Assembly: GCF_032362555.1 (NCBI RefSeq)
Contig: NC_083534.1
Location: forward strand, 3,581,001-3,645,000
Origin: Amyelois transitella
Lineage: Eukaryota > Arthropoda > Insecta > Lepidoptera > Pyralidae
Reading direction: 5' to 3'
DNA length: 64,000 nucleotides
The position numbers were made by a program, and so were the translations under genes. Of the stretch, positions 55,657-64,000 are shown in pieces. Position 1 is the stretch's first letter. The number at the start of each line of letters is the position of its first letter. The notes beneath the pieces are model-generated. The model did no database searches, was not told the origin of the DNA, and saw only the letters and a list, made by a program, of their open reading frames with translations.

Positions 55657-58600
55657 GTTAATATTTATGTATTTTTCTTGGTAGATTAGTACCGTCTAAT
55701 GATATTATAGTACATATTCTGAGAAATATTTAAATAATTTACGATTGAGTTAGACTCCCCCCGACGATGTAGACACTATCGCATCCTCGTCTTCAAACAC
55801 AAAAGCATAAAATAGACCTCACATCAGCTTTCCCGGAAGGTTCTGCATACATATTTTTATTATTTATTTGCTTTTTTTTAAATACTGTGAGGAAAATATA
55901 TATCTATGCTTACATTGTGTAGTGATACCTTGTATCCAATTTTGAAAATAAATCTATTCTATTCTATTCTATTTGACTTAATGCAGGAAACAGTCATCTT
56001 AAGACTACTTTATGGAGATTTGAACCTATGCATTATGCTTCGGGCATCATTACCGTTTACCAATGACGATGTCAGTATGGATGTTTGTTACACTTTCACG
56101 CAAAAACTACTGAACCGATTACGATGAAATTAGGTACGAAGGTAGCTGAAGAGCCAGAATAACATATAGACTACTTTTTACCTCGGAGTTCCCGCGGGAT
56201 TGATAGGGTTTCCATGCGGACGAAGTCGCGGGCGTCCTCTAGTAAAAATTTATAGCTTACTAGAAAGTAGGTCGTAAGTACCTACTTTGGTACTTAGTCA
56301 ATTCGTGCATCAGTGACACAAAATTCGGAGCGCCTTTAAGAAAGGCAAGACATCTATACTAATATTATAAAGCTGAAAGGTTTGTTTATTTGATTGTTTG
56401 TTTGTTTGTTTGAACCCGCTAATCTCAGGAACTACTGGTTCGAATCGAAAAATTATTTTTGTGTTGAATAGACCATTTATCGAGGAAGGCTTTAGGCTAT
56501 ATAACATCACGCTGCAACTATTAGGAGCGAAGAAATAATGGAAAATGTGAAAAAAAACGGGGAAAATTATTCATCCTTGAGGGTTTCAATGATGCCCAAA
56601 ATAACTATTTCACGCGGACGAAGTTGCGGGCATAGCTAGTATTATTTATTTATTTCTAGTCCGGAATGGGTGGAGAGAGAAAATGCGAGAGCAGAAATCT
56701 TTGAACCAATGATTTGGCAATGATACCTCAAGGGTTGTGATGGGATAGTTAGCAAGGACTTTAGGTACTCGTACCAAGACCATCCCTAATATAGAAGTAG
56801 TGAAGCTATACATACATATAATCACGTCTATATCCCTTGCGGGGTAGACAGAGCCAACAGTCTTGAAGATTAATAGGCCACGTTCAGCTATTTGGCTTTA
56901 AGATAGAATTGAGATTCAAATAGTGACAGGTTGCTAGCCCATCGCCTGAAAGAAGAATCCCAAGTTTATAAGCCTACCCCTTAGTCGCCATTTACGACAT
57001 CCATGGGAGAGAGATGGAGTGCTCCTATTATTTTTTCTATTAGTACCGTGTGGTTCCCGGTACCAATAGAAAAAAGAATATAGTGAGGCTATCATTGAAA
57101 TAAATCTCTTTGTTTTAGATCGAAAACGGAATGAAGCACATTTGCTCTATGTGTATCGAGAAATTGGAAAGTTCTTCAGCTTTCAAGCAGCAGACGTTGA
57201 AGAACATAGCTTTCATTAAAAGCTTAAAAGGTACACACACATACACATATATATAATCCTGGTAAAGGGTCAGGTCAAAAGTACCCGAAACCGCCGAGCT
57301 TGTATGAAGAGAGTTATGAAGCGAAGGAAGTATGCAGAGATCGTGGCAAGTGGAAAGAGGTAGTCTCTGCCTACCCCTCCGGGAAAGAGGCGTGGTTTTA
57401 TGTATGTATGTATGTATGTATAATCACGTCTATATCCCTGACATATAAGACAGAGCCAACAGTTTTGAAAAGACTGATACGCCACGTTCAGCTGTTTGGC
57501 TTAACGATAGAATTGAGATTCAAATTGTGATAGGTTGCTAACCTACAAGAATACCAACTTTATAAGCCAATCCCTTAGTCGCCTTCTACGGCATCCGTGG
57601 GAAAGAGATGGAGTGGACCTATTCTTTTCTATTTGTACCGGGAACCACACCACACTTAACATAGATAGATATAGTATCGTTGAGTTAGTATCACGTAACA
57701 CAAGTCTCGAACTCACTTCGAGACTAACTCAACCTATATAAAAACACGCCTCTTTCCTGGAGGGGTGTAGCGGGAGTTACGAACTATAACTTAATTACTT
57801 AACCGCCACAAAGGGATGAGCTTCCGCCAGGCTCTCTCTACCCCGCAAGGGATAAAGACGTGTCTATAATATGTAAGAATGTATGCATATTGCTTAACGC
57901 TTTTATTTCCACCGCGTTTATTCTGCTTCTTTGTTTGTTTGTAATATCTTTATTGCATAGAAATTTACACAGTAACAAGAAAATAGTACATAGCTGTTAT
58001 AAAAGAAACAAATCACTTGCAATGGCGGACTTATCCCATGAAGGGATCTCTTCCAGTCAACCGGCAAACAACAAAGGAACTAGATAATTCAGTAAAAAGC
58101 GGCAAGTCGCTGTAAATCAATACATACATACATACCTACATATGGTCACGTCTATATCCCTTGCGGGGTAGACAGAGTCAACAGTCTTGAAAAGACTGAA
58201 TGGCCACGTTCAGCTATTTGGCTTAATGATAGAATTGAGATTCAAATAGTGACATGTTGCTAGCCTATCGCCTAAAAGAAGAAACCCAAGTTTTTAAGCC
58301 TATCCCTTAGTCGCCTTTTACGACATCCATGGGAAAGAGATGGAGTGGTCCTATTCTTTTTTGTATTGGTGCCGGGTACCACACGGCACTGTATTGGTGC
58401 CGGGAACTGTAAATCAATCAATGTGTCAATCTGCTTTCGTGGTTCTTCTGTTAGAACTAACTAACTTTCACTTCCATACATTAGTGTTTATTTCCTTGGT
58501 GCATTTCCCCTAATACCGTCAAACTTTTTCTGTTTGGTCCAGTCAAGTTTTTTCCGTTCGGTCAGCTGGTTGACTGGTAGAGAATGTCAAACGGCATTAA

Positions 58601-59031
58601 GTCCGCCTTTTGTACATTTTTGTTTTTGTACAATAAAGTTTAAATAAATAAATAACCGTGTGGTTCCCGGCACCATTACAAAAAAAGAATAGGACCACAC
58701 CATTTCTTCCCCATGGATGTCGTAAAAGGCGACTAAGGGATAGGCTCACAAACTTGGGATTCTTTTTTAGGCGATAGGCTAGCAACCTGTCACTATTCGA
58801 ATCTCAATTCTATCTTAAAGCCAAATAGCTGAACGTGGCCTATCAGTCTTTACAAGACTGTTGGCTCTGTCTACCCCGCAAGGGATATAGACGTGACCAT
58901 ATGTATGTATGTAAGTTTAAATAAATAAATAAACCTTTCAGACGAGGAATATCTAGATGAGACTATTCTTGAAGAGGAATTGGGCGAGGAAGACATCGCG
59001 TCTGGTGAGGATGCTGCGCAGGATACTGACG
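55528..59031 (+). CDS. ZAD-domain protein, probably ZAD zinc finger, N-terminal exons only
   Basis: Three plus-strand exons: 55528-55656, 57119-57230 and 58942-59031, joined in phase. The first encodes MEDQEFAGCISCLSSNDL with a CxxC pair; the second encodes IENGMKHICSMCIEKLESSS, the second CxxC. Together they make a zinc-binding ZAD (zf-AD), the insect dimerisation domain that usually precedes C2H2 fingers in nuclear regulators. The third exon is acidic (EEYLDETILEEELGEEDIAS), as is common in ZAD linkers. It ends GACG/gtaagg in phase 1. No finger exon is found in the remaining 5 kb, which is filled by an LTR element and DNA transposons. Either the gene continues beyond the window or its 3' part is lost. 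An upstream in-frame ATG at 55492 would add 12 residues; I chose 55528 for its better context (aaaATGG). Confidence 0.8.
55918..55975 (+). mobile_element. retroelement 3' end (family I)
   Basis: GTGATACCTTGTATCCAATT followed by TATTC repeats. Confidence 0.72.
56086..56243 (+). mobile_element. Helitron-like fragment, fourth family
   Basis: CAAAAACTACTGAACCGATT, then CGGACGAAGTCGCGGGCGTC and CTAGT end. A related inverse piece lies at 5160-5275. Confidence 0.6.
56353..56639 (+). mobile_element. Lep1-like Helitron, complete
   Basis: 5' TCTATACTAATATTATAAAG, 3' CACGCGGACGAAGTTGCGG then CATAGCTAG, inserted between A and T. The 3' hairpin sits about ten bases before CTAG. Non-autonomous. It lies in intron 1 of the ZAD gene. 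Confidence 0.85.
56813..57080. mobile_element. SINE-A (minus) with an inverted head and palindromic end
   Basis: The body is in minus sense to about 57040, but the hairpin that follows (GTACCG TGTGGTTCC CGGTAC) is in plus sense and is followed by CAATAGAAAAAAGAATA, the plus start of the body. Confidence 0.78.
57119..57230 (+). CDS. ZAD gene exon 2
   Basis: Acceptor tttgttttag, donor gtacac. It has the second zinc-ligand pair (CSMC) and the C-terminal ZAD helix (FKQQTLKNIAFIKSLK). Confidence 0.82.
57256..57775. mobile_element. LINE-D tail, SINE-A (minus), SINE-B part and inverted LINE-D tail
   Basis: 57256-57418 is a LINE-D 3' end (plus). 57419-57653 is a SINE-A (minus) joined at the TATG repeats. 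57660-57735 is a SINE-B part (plus). 57736-57775 is a LINE-D tail (minus). In intron 2 of the ZAD gene. Confidence 0.78.
58115..58389 (-). mobile_element. SINE-A, full length with duplicated head end
   Basis: A very well preserved copy. After GTGCCGGGTACCACACGGCAC the string TGTATTGGTGCCGGGAACTG repeats part of the head. Confidence 0.85.
58656..58912 (+). mobile_element. SINE-A with perfect 20-bp target-site duplication
   Basis: Flanked by AAGTTTAAATAAATAAATAA at 58636-58655 and 58913-58932. The insert is 257 bases from CCGTGTGG to the TATG tail, giving the size of a complete mobile unit. The right flank runs straight into the acceptor of ZAD exon 3. Confidence 0.92.
58942..59031 (+). CDS. 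ZAD gene exon 3, acidic
   Basis: Acceptor acctttcag, donor gtaagg; 30 codons, phase 1 in and out. A SINE with a 20-bp target duplication ends only ten bases upstream of the exon. Confidence 0.75.
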
Positions 59032-59390
59032 GTAAGGAAACATTCGTCTCATACATACATACATATAGTCACGTCTATATCCCTTACGGGGTAGACAGAG
59101 CTAACAGTCCCGAAAGGACTGAATGGCCACGTTTAGCTGCTCGGCTTAATGATGGAATTGAGATCCACGGCGCAATTCATCTCAGATTTAAAATTGTAAA
59201 ACGCTTCCGTGCGGTTCCCGGCACCAATACATAAAAAGAATGAGACCACTCCATCTCTTTCCTATGGATGTCGTAAAAGGCGACTAAGGGATAGGCTTAC
59301 AAACTCGGGATTCTTTTTTTAGGCGATGGGCTAGCAACCTGTCACTATTTGAATCTTAATTCTATCATTAAGCCAAATAGCTGAACGTGG

Positions 59391-59646
59391 TGTGGCGCCA
59401 TCTCTACGCCACTCGTCAACAACATCAAATCACACAACAACTGTCAATCATCTCGAAGAAATCGACGCGCTCAGCCAATAGCAGCGAAGAACCCAAATCG
59501 CGATTTCAGAGATTTCACGGATTGGAGCTATATATACAACCTCCGACACAACATCGTCGGAGCCGCGGTTCCCCAGGCATAACACCTAGCCTGGCGGAAG
59601 ATCTTCCCTTTGGTGGCGGTCGAGCCGAATCATCGCTCCCGCTACA
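59391..59646 (+). repeat. 5' LTR
   Basis: TGTGGCGCCATCTC to CGCTCCCGCTACA. A TATA-like GCTATATATAC lies about 60% of the way through and could serve the U3 promoter. Confidence 0.93.
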
Positions 59647-59647
59647 T

Positions 59648-59666
59648 TGGTGACCCCGACGTGATT
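59648..59666 (+). promoter_or_regulatory. primer binding site for tRNA-Trp
   Basis: TGGTGACCCCGACGTGATT, one base after the LTR, is complementary to the 3' end of tRNA-Trp as I know it (TCACGTCGGGGTCA plus CCA). Confidence 0.8.
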
Positions 59667-60106
59667 GGAAGCAACCTTCTCCGTCATCATCAACTCCAAT
59701 CCTCAGTATCACTCCTCACTCTGCAAGCAGTCTCACAGCAAGCCAGCAACTGGGTATCGCAGCAGGTCCATCGCAGCCGACTCACCGAGCTTCCTGGTCC
59801 TGTCTCCACCCGCACTCACTCTCATCGACTTCAGCGACCGACGCATCTACCGCAGCCCACGCCTGGATCTCTTCGACGGCCGCTCTTCTCTCCAGCGTGG
59901 CAGCTCTGCACGATTTCTCCCGGCGCCAACAAGTCGACTTCGCTCTCTACTGTCTCGACTCACCGCAGACTACGAGCAACGCAACGGCTCACTCCTGATT
60001 CACTAGGACTTCGAGCAACTTCCAACTCACTGGAAGACAACTGGCACTTGCAAGCTACTGAAGCACAGATTGCACAGCAAGATCAAGACTTCAGACCTCC
60101 GGTCTT

Positions 60107-60114
60107 GGGGGGGA
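60107..60114 (+). promoter_or_regulatory. polypurine tract
   Basis: TTGGGGGGGAG immediately before the 3' LTR, separated from it by TAC. Confidence 0.75.
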
Positions 60115-60118
60115 GTAC

Positions 60119-60374
60119 TGTGGCGCCATCTCTACGCCACTCGTCAACAACATCAAATCACACAACAACTGTCAATCATCTCGAAGAAATCGACGCGCTC
60201 AGCCAATAGCAGCGAAGAACCCAAATCGCGATTTCAGAGATTTCACGGATTGGAGCTATATATACAACCTCCGACACAACATCGTCGGAGCCGCGGTTCC
60301 CCAGGCATAACACCTAGCCTGGCGGAAGATCTTCCCTTTGGTGGCGGTCGAGCCGAATCATCGCTCCCGCTACA
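60119..60374 (+). repeat. 3' LTR
   Basis: Reads the same as the 5' LTR over all 256 bases by eye. Confidence 0.93.
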
Positions 60375-60914
60375 GTGGCCATTCAGTCTTTTCAAGACTG
60401 TTGGATCTGTCTACCCCGCAAGGTATACAAGGTGTAACGGAAAGGGGGTTATCATAAAAAGTGGGTGGATACTATACCTTAAATAGATTCTTCCTACTGC
60501 TACTGCTGGTCCTTATCACCATGTTCATAAATGCATGTCAATAAAATTTCGCAATAAAATGTATTTATTTAAATGTAAACAAACGTGGCAAATCACTATC
60601 GGGTCAACATCCCCAATTCAAAACAACACACACACTAAGACACTATCGATGTAGTACACTAAAACACTAACTCCTCACTCGTCATTTTCTCCTGGTACCG
60701 TCGGCGACCTAAGTCGTAGGTAGCCGCTTTGTCGGCGCCGTCAAAGAGATCGCGGCAAGGCGGCGAACGTTTGACGAAGATTCTAAAACAAACAAATAAG
60801 ACTCGTTTACTTAATCAATAAGAATCATTTTGCTTTGACAGAGGTACGTCGTTTAAGACATTCAATCGATTTGAAAATATTCGCATTAAATGCAAAAGAA
60901 ATAATAATTACCTA

Positions 60915-61030
60915 CATACATAAAACCACGACTTTTTCCCGGAGGGATAGACAGAGACTACATCTTTCCACGATCTCTACATACTTCCTTCGCTTCATCC
61001 ACATTCATAACTCTTCATGCAAGCTAATAA
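60915..61030 (-). mobile_element. LINE family D, 3' end
   Basis: TACATAAAACCACGACTTTT to CACATTCATAACTCTTCATG. Confidence 0.7.
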
Positions 61031-61143
61031 ATAATTACCTACATTACAAAATAAATTGGTAACTAAGTCAAAGAAAGATTGAAAACCTACATACCTTTCA
61101 AAGAAAGGGTTCAAAACGTCGACCTCCTTCTTGGATGCACAAG

Positions 61144-61540
61144 TCAGCTCTCCGGTAAATGGAAACCCAGACATTGCGAAGCATTCCTGGCGTTACAGTA
61201 TCGCATGCGGTTTGATGCGGGCAACCATTTCTTCGCTCGAAGGGGAATCCGACGCATACACTTTATTTTTAATGTATCCCCAGAAAAAAAGTCAAGTGGT
61301 GTGAGTTCTGGAGACCGCGGAGGCAATGCGATACGTCCTCCTCGTCCAATCCATTCCGGGAACCGGGCATTGAGGTGGCTGCGCACATCACGAGCGGAGT
61401 GAGCTGGAGCGCCACCATGTTGGAATATTAGGTTGTTTTCCATCACGAGATCCACGTAACTTCTCACTGGCATTACTGTTCCTCATTTAAGTAATTTTCT
61501 AGGAAATTTAGGCTGTTAGGCAAAAAATATGGTTCAACGA
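61144..61540 (-). pseudogene. mariner-type transposase relic
   Basis: The frame from 61473 down reads MENNLIFQHGGAPAHSARDV, then GRGGRIALPPRSPELTPLDF, the two DDE-region motifs of Tc1/mariner transposases. The catalytic Asp of FQxDGAPxH is Gly, and the SPDLTPLD motif has Glu. Upstream, PNSLNFLENYLNEEQ is in another frame after a stop. It is dead. Element ends were not found. Confidence 0.75.
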
Positions 61541-61746
61541 CAACATCTCCGACTATTCCAGCATCCAGCCAACACATTTATCCGCCACTGGTACTGGAAA
61601 GATGACTCCGTAAAAACATGTGGATTGGTAGCTAGGTATGCGACCAATAATGTTCATTGTAGTCGTAATAATATTCTGAATTACTCAAAGAAATCACGAA
61701 AGAGAACACGTGTACGAAAAAGTCAAAACACAAACAATGTTGTCAC

Positions 61747-62072
61747 CAGTGCTGCCAGACCAAAAATCCGATTGAGCGCTATAAGATGTAAAAAAGCGCT
61801 CGATTTCTCGGAAATTGTGCTTTAAAAAAGCGCTAGATATCGCGCTAAAAGAACAATTTTTCTTGAATGAAATAAAGCAAACAAACAAAAAAACACTCTA
61901 TTGGGCTTTAAAATAACTGATGCTGATAGAGCCATAGAGTTTTTTAATATGTCATGATGTAAATTAAAAAAAACACCAGATTATCCGCTAGGTGCCATAA
62001 TTCTGTAAAGCGCACCAAACATATGAAAAAAGCGCTAGATCTAGCGCCCAAAGCGTTAAAATGGCAGCACTG
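61747..62072. mobile_element. hAT-type MITE, 326 bp
   Basis: Perfect 11-bp terminal inverted repeats CAGTGCTGCCA / TGGCAGCACTG and a perfect 8-bp target duplication GTTGTCAC (61739-61746, 62073-62080). CAGTG-type ends and 8-bp duplications are diagnostic of hAT. The interior carries several AAAGCGCT motifs and no transposase. Confidence 0.93.
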
Positions 62073-62080
62073 GTTGTCAC

Positions 62081-63341
62081 GCAAACGGATAGCGAACGAC
62101 TGATTGACTTCTCAAATAATTGTACATTTCCGCTTCCCGATTCTGGCATCCTAGTACTGGGGAGACACGGGCAAAGTCGACCACGGTCACGTTAACCGGC
62201 TATTTTTGTAAACAAAGGTGAAATAAAATTATTTTAGTACAAATATGTTTTGTCCCTTTGATTCAATATCTTATTAATTTTACCATAATAAACGGGTTAA
62301 AAACAGTATTATTTGATTTCAAAATTTTACCATATTTACTACCACTCTTACCAATAGGAAAAAGTGGCATGTACAAAACGTGTTTCCTAGGTTGACTAAA
62401 TGTTGACAACTTTTTTATGAATGCGGCGATAAAATTAAACAAAGTAAAAGTTTACTAATCACAAACGTAAATAATCAGGTGGGATCATCATTTTACCCTC
62501 ACTTACCCTAAAGCGGAAGAAAGGATACGTGTACATCACCTGTCTCGCGGCGTAGCGCCATTGGGCGGCGCTTAGTGTACTAGACAGTGAACCCATTGAC
62601 TGCGCACACACACACTCTCAAATTTGAATATTGACCTTGAATTAGTCGAATTTAAGAACGAGAGACAAGTACTCTATCTAGTCTTGCCTTCTCGTTTTGG
62701 TAAATTAGGGGCCCGTTTTCATTTACTATTTTTAAGTAGATAAATTAAACCTCTTGCGTATCCATGAAATCCTGGTAGCTAAATGATTAATTCCTTTATT
62801 TTATTCGGAGATGTTTTTACCCATGATGCAAAAAAGAGCAGTGTTGTTGATGCAGATGACGCAGAGAGACTGCCGTCTGACGTCCGCAAGGATCAGAGAC
62901 TTAAAAGAAAACATGTTTCCCTTCACGAACATTTCTTTCTTCCCGGACTTTTAACAACCTATGTAAACGTCATTTAAGTACTAGATCATTAGTAATAGTT
63001 TTATTAACCCTTTAGTTCGCAACAAGAATTGTATTAAAAATTGTTATATTTTTTTAATTATTTGATTTAGTAATGTAATATACTAAATCTAAAAAATATT
63101 TAAAAAAATTAATTATATATATTTTTTTAATAAATGGATGTTTAAAATACGTAACATTACGAAGTGGCCAGCATTTAAGTGTTCAAAAATACCGTTATGT
63201 ATTTTTAACAATGCGAAAGCTACAGGAAAATAAAAATAAAATTTCTATTGATTTTTTTTAAACATTTATTATTATTATATCTTCAAAAATATAGAATGGT
63301 TTAATGGAACTCTTTTAAAAACTGTCATGAACCTAAAAATA
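62081..63341. other. gene-free stretch
   Basis: AT-rich with a GC-richer patch at about 62520-62620. An open frame at 62783-62977 has no domain or splice support. No repeat family is recognised. Confidence 0.4.
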
Positions 63342-63962
63342 TTATTGATCATGAAAATTTTTAAAACAGTTGCATTTTTTCTCAAAACATAATCTCAAAT
63401 AACATTTAGAACATATAACAGTTGTCATACCATTCTTACAAAATTTGCATCTGCCTGGAGATGCTATGAAGTCAGGCATGTGACCCACGTGGTCACGGCG
63501 AATTGCATCAGAAGGCCTCGGTCCCGTCGGCTTTTGATTTTTTTTACTTACCAGATACTTCTGCCCTGACAAATATTTTAAAACCCCACTTCTTTGCTTT
63601 TTTGCTCTGGTTCCTTTATAGGGCACCATCATTTCATCAACACTGTACCAATGTTCTTCTTCTATTTTAAGACAGTTTTGACGTATTACTTCAAAAATCG
63701 GCCGAACTTTGAAATAACGATCATCATTTGGTTGGGTATTGTCGACAAAGTGTAAAAATTGACGTATCTGTTCGTAACGCTTTAAACTCAAATTGAAATT
63801 GAAACTTTTTAGAAATTTTTGAACGGCATATAAATTTGTGTTTTCTATAATTATTTTTATAACATCTTCATTAAAGAAATCGAAATAGTATTCAGATGGC
63901 GACTTTGATTCAGAGCCAAATTTAATAAAAGTTATTTCATCCAAAATTGCCTTCCCATTCAA
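63342..63962 (-). pseudogene. internally deleted piggyBac transposase remnant
   Basis: 206 codons without a proper start: an in-frame TGA lies two codons before the first TTG, so the N-terminus is cut. FFNEDVIKIIIENTNLYA and FKVRPIFEVIRQNCLKIE are piggyBac N-domain motifs. HWYSVDEMMVPYKGTRAKK holds the first catalytic Asp. It then passes in frame to RPSDAIRRDHVGHMPDFIAS and the cysteine-rich C-terminal domain (CKFCKNG, CSKCYLRLC, CNCF). The rest of the RNase H core with the other two Asp residues is gone, so it cannot transpose. The end of the window cuts off any 5' continuation. Confidence 0.85.
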
Positions 63963-64000
63963 AATTCAAGGGTTTTTTTTAATGAATGCTGTCTTTTTTT

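Larger units (their letters stand above)
59391..60374 (+). mobile_element. non-autonomous LTR retrotransposon (TRIM-like), 984 bp
   Basis: Two LTRs of 256 bp each, apparently identical, enclose a 472-bp internal region with a primer binding site and a G-rich polypurine tract. Target duplication GTGG (59387-59390 and 60375-60378), inside a SINE-A copy that reads through (GAACGTGG/CCATTCAG). No gag or pol; open frames inside are chance. Movement would need proteins from an autonomous relative. LTR identity indicates recent insertion. Confidence 0.93.

Noticed and set aside
57300-57530. Frame containing EAKEVCRDRGKWKEVV as a gene
   Set aside because: It is the 3' end of a dispersed LINE followed by SINE sequence.
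59610-60486. 199- and 138-residue open frames
   Set aside because: They run across the LTR element and its LTRs; no gag, protease or reverse transcriptase motif.

Overview
The window is eukaryotic nuclear DNA, almost certainly from a moth or butterfly (Lepidoptera). It is AT-rich, has GT-AG introns, and is crowded with short retroelements and Helitron-like repeats of lepidopteran type. I find five protein-coding genes that can be supported from splice sites, continuous reading phase and domain content, plus relics of transposases. No bacterial, organellar or CRISPR features are present.

Layout. (1) 1-14.8 kb: non-coding and repeat-filled, probably intron or upstream DNA of neuralized, with one doubtful small exon near 1.4 kb. 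(2) 14.8-17.5 kb, plus strand: the last three coding exons of neuralized (two NHR domains and a C-terminal RING), an E3 ligase of the Notch pathway; a long AT-rich probable 3' UTR follows. (3) 17.5-30 kb: gene-free repeats, a 263-bp duplicated segment, a solo LTR and two promoter-like clusters. (4) 30.5-33.6 kb, minus: a complete five-exon gene for a 385-residue zinc-finger protein. (5) 36.9-40.5 kb, minus: a complete three-exon gene for a 499-residue WD40 protein that I read as DYNC2I2/WDR34, the dynein-2 intermediate chain. (6) 43.3-53.8 kb, minus: a complete eleven-exon gene for a 1038-residue protein with about fifteen C2H2 fingers. (7) 55.5-59.0 kb, plus: the first exons of a ZAD-type zinc-finger gene, divergent from (6); its remaining exons are not found. 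(8) 59.4-64 kb: a young non-autonomous LTR element, a mariner-like relic, a hAT-type MITE and an internally deleted piggyBac transposase.

The gene models were built by joining exons by hand; in each model every junction keeps phase, and the three complete models end at a stop codon. The genes do not form an obvious pathway: one Notch-pathway ligase, one ciliary transport subunit and three probable DNA-binding zinc-finger proteins.

The most unusual signal is repeated local duplication of the 3' edges of exons, usually with the donor splice site and some intron. It occurs in neuralized, three times in the 1038-residue zinc-finger gene, and at the last exon of the 385-residue gene. One case is a phase-compatible, nearly identical second copy of a two-finger exon. 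Another is a G-rich intronic minisatellite holding three chimeric fragments of two different exons. The repeats also show a probable LINE-SINE partnership (shared 3' tail) and several insertions dated or proven by perfect target-site duplications.
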